Shown here in pieces: positions 1-8,391 of a stretch of 13,779 nt of DNA. The DNA comes from JBAZWE01 sp041660545. Its GTDB lineage: Bacteria; Actinomycetota; Thermoleophilia; BMS3ABIN01. The position numbers and the translations under genes are program-made. The notes beneath the pieces were generated by a model. It did not search any database. It was not told the origin of the DNA and worked only from the letters and a program-made list of their open reading frames with translations. Positions within the stretch are counted from its first letter, which is position 1. Every line of letters starts with the position of its first letter. The stretch covers positions 1 to 13,779 of the forward strand of contig JBAZWE010000052.1 of the NCBI GenBank assembly GCA_041660545.1, in the 5' to 3' direction.

Positions 1-1679
1 ACCGTTTCGGTATCAGGGCGGATCTTGCCTTCGCCCAGATGCTCCATGAGACCAACTTTCTCCGATACGGAGGCGACGTAGCGCCCTGGCAGAATAATTT
101 TGCCGGCATCGGCGCCACCGGTGGAGGTAACCCTGGCAACTCCTTCGCCAGTGCCGAGGCAGGCGTCATCGCCCATTATGCGCACCTCGCCTGGTATGTA
201 TTTCCCACCCACCAGAACTTCTGGTGCAGCCTCACGTACGATCCCAGACATTTCGAACCAGGACACCGTTATGGAGTCTACAATCTCAGGGATCTTGGCG
301 GACGATGGGCTTCACCCGGTATCGGATACGGCGACGCGTTAGCCCGTTACGCGACACAAATCTGGAACTTCAGCCCTAGCGGCAACTGGCTCGGCAGCTT
401 TAACGAGATGCCTGCGACACCGGCGTCGGATCTGTCGACGAGTTTCTATTTCCCCTGGTATGACTGCAAGGTGGAAAGCAGCATGATCGGCAACTGGATC
501 CTCGTCGCCAACCGGGGATCCGGCACCGCGACAGTCGAGATCTACATCGGTTCGACGAAGATGCACGACCCGAACAACCCGGGAAATGATTTCTTTACAG
601 TCCCTGAAGGCGGCGAGATAACGCCGATTTTTCCACAGGTCATCGGTGGGCCGGTAAAGGTCGTTTCTACGTCAGGTCAGTTGCTGATGGTAAGCCAGCG
701 CGTTCTATACAAGGATTCGTTTAATGAAGTCCTGGGCACACCGGAGGAAAAGCTTTCCGACTCCTATGACTTCACGTGGTATGACTCAAAACCTGAAGGC
801 GGCATGAACGGCAACTGGATCCTCGTCGCCAACACGGGCTCCAGCCCCGCCGATGTCGAGATCTGGATCGGCTCGAACCTGATGGCCCGCTACAGTGCTG
901 CTGATGGCAATGCCATCGCCCCCGGGCGGATTGAAACTCCCAGGTTCGCCAATATCCGGAGCGGTCCAGTGAAGGTGCGCTCCACAAACCATCAGCCTAT
1001 CATTGCCAGCCAGCGGGTACTCTACCGTGAAAGCTTCAGTGAGGTCATGGGTGTACCCACAGGTTCACTTGGTAGCGAGTACCTTTTTACGTGGTATGAC
1101 TCCCTGAGCCCAAGCATGAAAGGTGATTGGGTACTGGTGGCCAACCGGGGGAGTATTCCGGCAGATGTAGATATTTATGCAGGTGGCGTCCTCGCGGCCA
1201 GGTACAGCACAGCGGGCGGCAATCCGATTCCCGTGGACGGGATGGTGACCCCACAGTTTCAGGGCCTGATGACCGGACCGGTGCGCGTCATCTCTACCAA
1301 CGGGCAGCCTCTGATGGCTTCCCAGCGGGTTTTGTACCGTGACAGCTTCGAGGAGATGCAGGGCATCAAGCCATCGGCCCTCACCAGCGACCAATGGTTC
1401 ACCTGGTACGATTCCATGCTGGCCAGCTACATGGCGGGCGACTGGATACTGGTATCCAATCAGGGTTCCGGCGATGCTCGTGTGGAGATATACATCGCCG
1501 GAGTCAGGATGGCGGATCCGGCCAATCCCGGAAATGATTTCTTCACCATCCCGGAAGGCCGTATGATGACGCCCCAGTTCAACAACACCAAGGGCGGTCC
1601 TGTGCGGGTCTTGTGTCTTACAGGCCAACCGTTGCTTGCCAGCCAGAGGGTCCTTTACAAGGATGGCCTGATCCGCTAG
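1..1679 (+). CDS. Glucosaminidase-domain cell-wall hydrolase with four C-terminal repeats (5' partial)
   Basis: The frame is open from base 3 to the TAG at 1677-1679, so the gene starts before the window; the ATG at 39 is internal. Bases 3-370 encode the end of a glucosaminidase domain of the mannosyl-glycoprotein endo-beta-N-acetylglucosaminidase (GH73-like) family. This is shown by GIRADLAFAQMLHETNF, where the Glu of HET is the expected catalytic acid, then NNFAGIGATGGG, then a DLGGRWASPGIGYGD block. Such enzymes cut glycan strands of peptidoglycan outside the membrane. The rest is four ~105-residue repeats with conserved WYD, GNWILVAN, VEIYIG and SQRVLY motifs, ending flush with the C-terminus. 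No LPXTG motif or membrane anchor follows. Any signal peptide lies outside the window. I do not recognise the repeat family; wall or glycan binding is an inference. Confidence 0.82.
   Translation, partial: RFGIRADLAFAQMLHETNFLRYGGDVAPWQNNFAGIGATGGGNPGNSFASAEAGVIAHYAHLAWYVFPTHQNFWCSLTYDPRHFEPGHRYGVYNLRDLGGRWASPGIGYGDALARYATQIWNFSPSGNWLGSFNEMPATPASDLSTSFYFPWYDCKVESSMIGNWILVANRGSGTATVEIYIGSTKMHDPNNPGNDFFTVPEGGEITPIFPQVIGGPVKVVSTSGQLLMVSQRVLYKDSFNEVLGTPEEKLSDSYDFTWYDSKPEGGMNGNWILVANTGSSPADVEIWIGSNLMARYSAADGNAIAPGRIETPRFANIRSGPVKVRSTNHQPIIASQRVLYRESFSEVMGVPTGSLGSEYLFTWYDSLSPSMKGDWVLVANRGSIPADVDIYAGGVLAARYSTAGGNPIPVDGMVTPQFQGLMTGPVRVISTNGQPLMASQRVLYRDSFEEMQGIKPSALTSDQWFTWYDSMLASYMAGDWILVSNQGSGDARVEIYIAGVRMADPANPGNDFFTIPEGRMMTPQFNNTKGGPVRVLCLTGQPLLASQRVLYKDGLIR
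444..1676 (+). repeat. Four tandem protein repeats of ~105 residues, pattern A-B-B-A
   Basis: Approximate repeat bounds are 444-740, 765-1052, 1080-1364 and 1395-1676. Each repeat opens with an aromatic-WYD motif and continues with G(N/D)W(I/V)LV(A/S)N, then (V)(E/D)IYIG or similar, then GPV(K/R)V, and closes with SQRVLY(K/R). Repeats 1 and 4 carry a DPxNPGNDFFT(V/I)PEG segment. Repeats 2 and 3 carry instead a shorter ARYSxAxGN segment. The alternating hydrophobic strands suggest a beta-sandwich fold, which is an inference. Confidence 0.85.
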
Positions 1680-1686
1680 AAGCCTG

Positions 1687-1712
1687 ATCCGGACTTATGT
1701 CGGGATTTTTTT
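1687..1712 (+). terminator. Probable intrinsic terminator of the hydrolase gene
   Basis: Eight bases after the TAG stop, an 8-bp stem with one G-G mismatch (ATCCGGAC at 1687-1694, GTCGGGAT at 1699-1706, loop TTAT) leads into seven T residues at 1706-1712. It overlaps the last codons of the convergent CDF gene. The stem is short, so confidence is moderate. Confidence 0.5.
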
Positions 1713-2603
1713 CCCGGGCTCTATATGGATGATGATATCGGTTCCCTCTCCAAATTCATCCTTCAGCATTCTTTCGACCTTTGAAGCCAGGCTATGCGAA
1801 TCCTTAGTGGACAGATCGGGGTCCACGATCAGGTGCAGGTCTATCCAGTAACCGGCTTCACTGCCGCGGCTTCGAATCTTGTGGCATCCCTGAATCCCGT
1901 CAATTTCCAGACTCATGCAAACCTGCTCCAATTTTTTTGGATCGAGCATGGCGCGATCGAGCAACACCACCGATGCCTCTTTCATTATCCCGAAAGCGGC
2001 ATATGCGATGATGAGGGCGATCAGACCACCGGCGATCGCGTCGACTTCGGGGTGCCCCATACTCACGGCGATCAGACTCGCGACAACAGATATTGAAACG
2101 AACCCGTCGCTCAACGTGTGCTTTGAGTCTGCGACCAGGAAGATACTGTTGAGTTTTCTGCCCTGGTATCTTTCATAAATGCTCACCAAGATATTTATCA
2201 CAATAGTCACGCCCATCATGGCGAACGCGATTTTAGACACCTCAGGCCCGGTGCCGCCATCGTTCAACCTCGCATAGACGCTTTCGCCGATCTGAACCGC
2301 GGTGAGTAAAAGAAGTATGACGATGCCGATGCTGGCGAACGTCTCGAATTTCGAGTGTCCGTACGAATGTGACTCATCCTCAGGACGCGACGCCAGGCCG
2401 ATACCGATCAATCCGATCACATTGGAGGAACCATCCATGAGTGAATGAAAAGCATCGGCGACCATGCCGATGGAACTGGCCTGCCATCCAACGATTCCCT
2501 TACCCAGCGACACGGCGACGTTTGCCACAAGCACATAGATAAGAACCATGCGGATATTGTGATAACGCCGCGTGCTTTCTGTTTTAACTGCCTGAGTCTG
2601 CAA
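1695..2603 (-). CDS. Cation diffusion facilitator (CDF) family metal exporter
   Basis: A 302-residue inner-membrane protein of the CDF family, which exports divalent metals such as Zn, Mn, Fe or Cd by proton antiport. Several hydrophobic helices span roughly residues 19-220. Metal-site motifs lie in two of them: VADAFHSLMD (D50, H53, D57) and DSKHTLSD (D159, H162, D166). The conserved HSYGHSKFE loop (H79, H83) follows the second helix, as in FieF/YiiP-type members. Residues 220-302 form the cytoplasmic dimerisation domain. The start is TTG at 2603, with AGGGG five bases upstream (2609-2613); the ATG at 2549 would shorten it by 18 residues and lacks this support. It is convergent with the hydrolase gene and 346 bp from the upstream operon, so it probably has its own promoter. 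The metal specificity cannot be read from sequence. Confidence 0.93.
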   Translation of the reverse strand: MQTQAVKTESTRRYHNIRMVLIYVLVANVAVSLGKGIVGWQASSIGMVADAFHSLMDGSSNVIGLIGIGLASRPEDESHSYGHSKFETFASIGIVILLLLTAVQIGESVYARLNDGGTGPEVSKIAFAMMGVTIVINILVSIYERYQGRKLNSIFLVADSKHTLSDGFVSISVVASLIAVSMGHPEVDAIAGGLIALIIAYAAFGIMKEASVVLLDRAMLDPKKLEQVCMSLEIDGIQGCHKIRSRGSEAGYWIDLHLIVDPDLSTKDSHSLASKVERMLKDEFGEGTDIIIHIEPGKKIPT

Positions 2604-2648
2604 TTATTCCCCTGAATTCTTCATGATTGCCTGACTCGAATAATCATT

Positions 2649-2678
2649 TTTATCCTACACTCCAACGATCTACTTCAA
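2649..2678 (-). promoter_or_regulatory. Candidate sigma-70-type promoter for the CDF gene
   Basis: On the minus strand TTGAAG (2673-2678) and GATAAA (2649-2654) are separated by 18 bases. Transcription would begin about 40 bases before the TTG start of the CDF gene. Both boxes are imperfect, so this is only a plausible candidate. Confidence 0.3.
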
Positions 2679-2763
2679 TTCTCTTCCAAAGCTTTTTAAG
2701 TGACTGACGCACTGGCATCGATACCTCTCGCGTGCCCGACTCGCAAAACAAGCCATACTTGCC

Positions 2764-2778
2764 TGCAGACAATCTGCA
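2764..2778. repeat. Small perfect inverted repeat
   Basis: TGCAGA and TCTGCA flank a CAA loop, and an outer ACTT/AAGT pair (2757-2760, 2780-2783) could extend the stem across a bulge. It sits in the gap upstream of the CDF gene. It may be an operator or a simple hairpin; no function is assigned. Confidence 0.35.
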
Positions 2779-2839
2779 TAAGTAAATAATTAGTCGCTGC
2801 AAGAGATTTCACAACACTGACGTTTCCAAATAATCGTCT

Positions 2840-2932
2840 TGAGCGGGATGAAGATTTTTCGCTGTAACGTCTGTCGAAGACCTCAGTGGAAGCGGTCTCC
2901 ATCCCGCTCATTCCACAGACGTCTCTAACAGC
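2840..2932. other. Interlocking inverted repeats; candidate structured RNA or regulatory element
   Basis: This part of the gap between the DUF362 and CDF genes holds several exact complementary pairs. TGAGCGGGATG (2840-2850) matches CATCCCGCTCA (2900-2910). ACGTCTGT (2867-2874) matches ACAGACGT (2915-2922), extended by GCTGT/ACAGC (2861-2865, 2928-2932). AGACC (2878-2882) matches GGTCT (2894-2898). GTGGAA (2886-2891) matches TTCCAC (2911-2916), with GCGG/CCGC inside. The first two pairs cross each other, as in a pseudoknot, and the first and fourth exclude one another. On the minus strand it begins 17 bases after the DUF362 stop. I see no known riboswitch consensus. The remaining bases of the 2604-2949 gap hold no convincing gene. 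Confidence 0.4.
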
Positions 2933-2949
2933 TCATACTGAAAGCCGGG

Positions 2950-4164
<1,215 letters not shown>

Positions 4165-4172
4165 TTTTGCCA

Positions 4173-4178
4173 CTCCTT
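4173..4178 (-). promoter_or_regulatory. Ribosome-binding site that decides the DUF362 start
   Basis: AAGGAG on the minus strand shares bases with the TAA of the ubiA-like gene and sits eight bases from the ATG at 4164. It rules against the upstream GTG at 4173 and suggests translational coupling. Confidence 0.7.
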
Positions 4179-5040
4179 ACTTTTCAATCCAGTGTAAAAT
4201 GAGAGCGGCACATCCTGCCCAGAGCATGATATCGATAAGCAATGGTTTATCCGTGAGTAAAATCTGCTCGGGCGAGCCTCCCTTTAATTCTTTATGCACG
4301 AGGTAAAGATAGCGGAAGATACCATATAGGACAAAGGGGATTGTGATCATCATCCCCCGCGATTGGTCGAATACCGTGAACGTATATAAAGCGTATGAAA
4401 CCAGGGTGGCCGAGGCAGTAACCGCGGTCATCTGGTCGACGAGCGCGATACTGTAGTGCTCGAGATTGCGCCGGTGACTGGATGCCTCATCCTCCAGCAG
4501 TACCAGTTCGGCCCGCCGCTTTGCCAGGGCCAGGAAGAGGGCAAGCAACATGGTGCATATAAGCAACCAGGCTGATATCGACACATGAATTACCTCGGCT
4601 CCGGCCGTAGCGCGAAGAACGAAACCCCCCGAAATCGCAAGCACGTCTATAATTACCAGATGCTTGAGAAGCAGGGCGTATGCAACTTGAAGGACCAGGT
4701 AGGCTGCCAGGAACAAAGGCAGATAAGGATCCACGAAATAGCAGGCCGCCAATGTCACAATGACAAGGCTGGCGGCAACCATGCCCGCCTTCCCGATTCC
4801 CAGCCTGCCGCTTGCAATCGGCCTGAACTTTTTTGTGGGATGAACCCGGTCGTTTTCACGGTCGAGAATATCGTTGAGAATGTAACCGGCGCCGACCACG
4901 GCACAGAATGCAATAAACGTAGCCCAGACTTTCCACTGCATGGACCAGTTACCGATGTTGCGTGAAAATATCAGCCCTGCGAATACGACCAGGTTTTTCG
5001 TCCACTGTCTAGGCCGCATGGATGTTATTATCAAGCCCAT
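4177..5040 (-). CDS. UbiA-family decaprenyl-phosphate phosphoribosyltransferase-like protein
   Basis: A 287-residue polytopic membrane protein of the UbiA prenyltransferase superfamily. It opens with RPRQWTKNLVVFAGL and has the Mg-binding motif NDILDRENDR (N56, D57, D60, D64) followed by HPTKKFRPIASG. A second polar motif, AKRRAEL, lies near 173-179. Near the C-terminus is YLVHKELKGGSPEQ then LLTDKPLL. These features resemble actinobacterial decaprenyl-phosphate phosphoribose (DPPR) synthase, which transfers phosphoribose from PRPP to a polyprenyl phosphate on the way to decaprenyl-phospho-arabinose. The substrate here is inferred from family resemblance; the prenyl length and acceptor are unknown. 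The ATG at 5040 starts three bases after the recN stop. Lying downstream of dxs and ispA, it would consume products of the same isoprenoid pathway. Confidence 0.88.
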   Translation of the reverse strand: MGLIITSMRPRQWTKNLVVFAGLIFSRNIGNWSMQWKVWATFIAFCAVVGAGYILNDILDRENDRVHPTKKFRPIASGRLGIGKAGMVAASLVIVTLAACYFVDPYLPLFLAAYLVLQVAYALLLKHLVIIDVLAISGGFVLRATAGAEVIHVSISAWLLICTMLLALFLALAKRRAELVLLEDEASSHRRNLEHYSIALVDQMTAVTASATLVSYALYTFTVFDQSRGMMITIPFVLYGIFRYLYLVHKELKGGSPEQILLTDKPLLIDIMLWAGCAALILHWIEK

Positions 5041-5043
5041 ACC

Positions 5044-6747
5044 CTAGGCCTTCGCGGCCTTTGTCCGCAGGCTTGCGACATGGCCGCGTGCTTTGAGGTC
5101 GTCAGGTTTTGAGCCCATCATGCGACAGAGCTCATCGACAATGATCTCATCGTCCTCGAGGCGAGTCACTGCGGTTACCGTTTCGCCACCCTCAACGCTT
5201 TTGCTTACGGAAAAATGCGCGTCGGCGAAACCGGCTATCTGGGGAAGGTGGGTTATGCAGATAGTCTGGGAGTTGCCAGAGAGGCTTTTCAGCTTGGCGC
5301 CGACCGCCGCACCGGTTTCACCACCTATGCCAGCATCGATCTCATCAAAAACAAGCGTCGCCGATTCACGTGATGAAGAAACCGCGCTTTTGATAGCCAG
5401 CATGATTCTTGATAACTCTCCACCAGATGCGGTCTCCTTAAGTGGAGACGGTGGCATGCCCGGATTCAGTCGAACCTTGAACTCCGCCGAATCACCGCCA
5501 CTGCGTTTGAGCGACCGCGCGTCCATAACATCGTCACCCTCGGCGCGCGAAAGCCGTATTTCAAAACCACAATCCTGAAACGCCAGATCACGTAAATGAC
5601 CTCCGGCTTCCGCTTCCAGACTGGAAGCAGCCTCGATGCGCAATTCCCGCATCTGAGCGGCAAGCTCGATCATTTGCGCATCGATCTCAGCCAGTTCAAG
5701 ATCCAGCGCGGGGCCAGCCTCGATAACGCCGGTCAGCAATTTAAGATTATCTGCAGCCTTTACGGCATGCGCGAGAACCTCTTCAATAGAGTTCCCGTAC
5801 TTGCGCTTCAGCTGGCTGATGAGGTCCAGACGCTCTTCCACCTCCGCCAGACGGGCGGGATCGCTCATCACGGACTCGCTGTAATCGCGCGCACTCCTGC
5901 CGGTCTCTTCCAGCTCATAGAAACTTTTTTTCAGACGCGCGGTCAAATCATCAAAATCGCTGTCGATGCCGGTGGTTGTTTGCAGTCGCGCCAGCACGTG
6001 CGAAAGTGCGTCCATCAAGCCAGCGCCACCCGAGTCGCCAGACAGGATAGCGGCGAGCTCTCCGGTCGCCTCCCTCAACTCCTGCGAACGCAGCAACCGC
6101 TGCCGCTCCACATCCAGTTCCTCATCTTCGGCCTGGGACAAGCCTGCCATCTCTATCTCGGCAAGCTGGAACTTCAGCAGCTCGACTTCCCGCTCACGTT
6201 CCTGGGAGCCATACTTCTGTTCGTCAAGAAGCTCCTTAAGACCGATGCGCCTGTCATATAAAATCTGAAACTCGTCGCGTAGATCCACGAGTCGCATTCC
6301 AACATAATCATCAAGGATGTCAAGCTGGCGCGATGCCAGCATCAAGCGGCGCTGTTCGTGTTGCGCCGAGAATGCAAGCAGCCTGCCGGTCACCTGCTCG
6401 AGCACCGCGAGGGTGGTGGCGCGACCACCGAGGAAAGCGCGGCTTCGCCCGTCCCTCGAGATGCGGCGCCGCACAATCAGATCTTCCTCCTCGGGGATGT
6501 CGAATTCAGCGGCGATCTCGGCGAATATACCGTCCGGTACCTTAAAAATCGCTTCGACGGTAGCCTCGTCCGCACCCGGCCTGATCAATCCACTGTCAGC
6601 GCGAACTCCGAGCAGCAGGGAAATGGCGTGTGCCAGTATCGTCTTGCCGGCGCCGGTCTCACCGGTGATCACGTTAAGGCCGGGCAAAAGCTTGAGTTCA
6701 GCCTTTGGTATGACTGCCAGATTTTCGATATATAGCTCGGATAGCAC
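5044..6747 (-). CDS. recN: DNA repair protein RecN
   Basis: A 567-residue SMC-like ATPase of double-strand-break repair, close to the usual 550-580 residues. The Walker A motif GETGAGKT is at 29-36. Long helical, probably coiled-coil, arms run over about 155-375. The ABC signature TASGGELSRIM lies near 439-449, Walker B TLVFDEID at 464-471, and the switch histidine in ITHLPQ near 500. A short QHEQ motif near 129, typical of RecN, is also present. The start is GTG at 6747, thirteen bases after the nadK stop; it gives the family N-terminus LSELYIENLAVI. The gene follows tlyA and nadK, as in many Gram-positive bacteria. The argR gene often found in this cluster is absent. Confidence 0.97.
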   Translation of the reverse strand: MLSELYIENLAVIPKAELKLLPGLNVITGETGAGKTILAHAISLLLGVRADSGLIRPGADEATVEAIFKVPDGIFAEIAAEFDIPEEEDLIVRRRISRDGRSRAFLGGRATTLAVLEQVTGRLLAFSAQHEQRRLMLASRQLDILDDYVGMRLVDLRDEFQILYDRRIGLKELLDEQKYGSQEREREVELLKFQLAEIEMAGLSQAEDEELDVERQRLLRSQELREATGELAAILSGDSGGAGLMDALSHVLARLQTTTGIDSDFDDLTARLKKSFYELEETGRSARDYSESVMSDPARLAEVEERLDLISQLKRKYGNSIEEVLAHAVKAADNLKLLTGVIEAGPALDLELAEIDAQMIELAAQMRELRIEAASSLEAEAGGHLRDLAFQDCGFEIRLSRAEGDDVMDARSLKRSGGDSAEFKVRLNPGMPPSPLKETASGGELSRIMLAIKSAVSSSRESATLVFDEIDAGIGGETGAAVGAKLKSLSGNSQTICITHLPQIAGFADAHFSVSKSVEGGETVTAVTRLEDDEIIVDELCRMMGSKPDDLKARGHVASLRTKAAKA

Positions 6748-6760
6748 CGGCAGCTTCCCG

Positions 6761-7618
6761 TCAGCTTGAAGGTTTTATGAACTTGTCCCTGAGCGTCCTG
6801 TAAAAATCGGCTCCCGGCGGCTGGACCAGTTGCGCCCTCCTGGCTGCCAGGGAAATCATCACATCATCACCCGGAGCCAGACTGCCGCTCGGCCGTCCAT
6901 CGACGTATATCGTACCCATTGAGCCTTTAGAGTCATTTCGAATCGTTAGAGTATCTGTTGGGCCCAGCACCATCGCGCGCGAACGCAGCACGTGAGGAGC
7001 AATTGACGTAAGAATGTAGGCATCGAGCGCCAGGGTCACCAGGGGACCGCCGTTTGAAAGGTTATAAGCCGTAGAACCTGCCGGCGTTGACGCTACGAAA
7101 CCGTCGCAGCGGAAGGAGTCATATTCGACTCCGTTTATCGCGTAAGCCAGATGGATGACAGAACCACCTTCCGGCTTATGGACCACAATGTCATTTATGG
7201 CCAGGTGAGTCTCTTCCTGGTTGACAAGCTCAAGCAGCGACAGGCCGATCAGTTCGTAATTTCCCTCAAGAACCGATTTCAGACCGGCGGGGATGTCATC
7301 CGGACCCATTGCCGACAAAAATCCGACTCGTCCGAAATTAAAACCGATAATCGGCGTCTGCATTCCATTGAAGCGGCTGAAAGCCCTAAGAATAGTGCCG
7401 TCACCGCCAAGGGCCACCGCGATGTCGACTTCGACGCTGTCGAGTTCGGTTACGACAGTAGCGAGATTGGCGACATCGGCCCCGGCATATTTGTCTACCT
7501 CACTCTGAGGGATAACCGCTTCAACAGAGAGTTCCCGGCATAGTTCAAGCACCTGCAACAACGCCTTACTGGTGGCGTCGGAGCGGCGGTGCGTTATGAT
7601 TGCGATTTTATTAAGCAG
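6761..7618 (-). CDS. nadK: NAD kinase
   Basis: ATP-dependent NAD kinase makes NADP in the cytoplasm. The catalytic GGDGT motif is at residues 71-75 (numbered from CTG), an ND motif at 142-143, and the NAD-site signature TPAGSTAY at 178-185. From the first ordinary start, TTG at 7561, the protein would have 266 residues and lack the first beta strand. The frame continues upstream through KIAIITHRRSD, which matches the normal NadK N-terminus. No ATG, GTG or TTG exists between the in-frame TAA at 7643-7645 and this segment. I therefore place the start at CTG 7616-7618, 14 bases after the tlyA stop, with GGGG six bases before it; this gives 285 residues. The CTG start is an inference. The gene itself is certain. 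Confidence 0.93.
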   Translation of the reverse strand: MLNKIAIITHRRSDATSKALLQVLELCRELSVEAVIPQSEVDKYAGADVANLATVVTELDSVEVDIAVALGGDGTILRAFSRFNGMQTPIIGFNFGRVGFLSAMGPDDIPAGLKSVLEGNYELIGLSLLELVNQEETHLAINDIVVHKPEGGSVIHLAYAINGVEYDSFRCDGFVASTPAGSTAYNLSNGGPLVTLALDAYILTSIAPHVLRSRAMVLGPTDTLTIRNDSKGSMGTIYVDGRPSGSLAPGDDVMISLAARRAQLVQPPGADFYRTLRDKFIKPSS

Positions 7619-7632
7619 AGCTGGCCCCGGAT

Positions 7633-8376
7633 CTAATGATTCTTACTGTTCCCGTCAATAAAGTAAATCAGAAACTCCACGTTGCCCTTGGGCCCGCGCA
7701 CCGGCGATTCGGCAACCCCTTGCACTTCCCAACCCGACTCGATTATAAAGTCTCGCATATCGGTTACGACTTCATCGCGAACATCTTCATCCCGCACAAC
7801 GCCGCCTTTGCCGACCTTGCCACGCCCGACCTCGAACTGCGGCTTGATAAGGGCAACCGCCTCAAAACCGGGCTGAAGGCATTTTATCACAGCAGGGAAA
7901 ATTTTCTTTAAAGATATGAATGAAAGGTCGAATGTCGCGAAAGCCGGCGGTTCGGACAACATCCCGGGTGTCAGATTGCGGATGTTTGTACGCTCGAGGA
8001 CCTCGACGCGCGTGTCATTTCTGAGCTTCCAGTCCAGCTGCCCATAACCTACATCCACGGCGATCACCTTGCGGGCACCGTGCTGTAGCAGGCAGTCCGT
8101 AAAGCCGCCGGTAGAGGCGCCTGCGTCCAGGGCCACCTTGCCTGAGACGTCGATGGGAAACTCCTCGAAGGCCTTTTCCAGCTTAAGCCCGCCACGGGAT
8201 ACGAAACGGGACACCTGCTTGAGCGTTATCTCGGCTTCAGGCGCCACCATCGAGCCCGCTTTTGATACAGGCTGTCCGGAGACGCTTACCTCCCCGGCCA
8301 TGACAGCCGCGGCCGCCTGTGAGCGCGAAGAAAAAAATCCCCGCTCAACGAGGATCGTGTCAAGGCGCTGTTTCAG
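7633..8376 (-). CDS. tlyA: TlyA family rRNA (cytidine-2'-O)-methyltransferase
   Basis: TlyA proteins 2'-O-methylate cytidines of 16S and/or 23S rRNA and combine an N-terminal S4 RNA-binding domain with an FtsJ-like methyltransferase fold. From CTG at 8374-8376 the product has 247 residues and begins (M)KQRLDTILVERG, the usual S4 start. An SRGGLKLEKA motif follows near 60-69. The SAM-binding motif LDAGASTGGFTD is near 83-94, and IKPQFEVGRG lies in the C-terminal half. Starting at the first ATG (8301) would remove half of the S4 domain. Between the dxs TAG and the CTG there is no ATG, GTG or TTG in frame, but AAGGTGG (8383-8389) lies six bases before the CTG. The start is therefore well supported though unusual. 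It lies 15 bases after dxs and 14 before nadK. Confidence 0.93.
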   Translation of the reverse strand: MKQRLDTILVERGFFSSRSQAAAAVMAGEVSVSGQPVSKAGSMVAPEAEITLKQVSRFVSRGGLKLEKAFEEFPIDVSGKVALDAGASTGGFTDCLLQHGARKVIAVDVGYGQLDWKLRNDTRVEVLERTNIRNLTPGMLSEPPAFATFDLSFISLKKIFPAVIKCLQPGFEAVALIKPQFEVGRGKVGKGGVVRDEDVRDEVVTDMRDFIIESGWEVQGVAESPVRGPKGNVEFLIYFIDGNSKNH

Positions 8377-8382
8377 TTTTGA

Positions 8383-8389
8383 CCACCTT
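8383..8389 (-). promoter_or_regulatory. tlyA: Ribosome-binding site supporting a CTG start of tlyA
   Basis: AAGGTGG on the minus strand, six bases upstream of CTG 8374-8376 and just after the dxs stop codon, is a good Shine-Dalgarno match at normal spacing. No ordinary start codon lies within reach of it in this frame. Confidence 0.55.
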
Positions 8390-8391
8390 GC

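Noticed and set aside
1065..1628. 187-codon antisense frame opposite the repeat region
   Set aside because: It lies opposite a coding region with clear conserved protein repeats; its own product shows no recognisable motifs and is best explained as a GC-driven shadow.
444..1676. CRISPR array or nucleotide-level tandem repeat
   Set aside because: The periodicity is at protein level, with ~105-residue units diverged in DNA sequence; there are no short identical repeats with spacers.
2696..2911. Open frame of 71 codons on the minus strand between the CDF and DUF362 genes
   Set aside because: The product is Ser/Arg-rich without family features, and the frame crosses the interlocking inverted repeats; no good ribosome-binding site is evident.
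2840..2932. tRNA gene or a known metal riboswitch
   Set aside because: The paired segments do not form a cloverleaf and lack the T-loop GGTTCGA motif. I could not match the sequence to the NiCo, Mn or Mg riboswitch consensus from memory.
5596..6261. 221-codon antisense frame opposite recN
   Set aside because: RecN is unambiguous on the minus strand; the opposite frame has no motifs and no promoter or ribosome-binding site that I can see.
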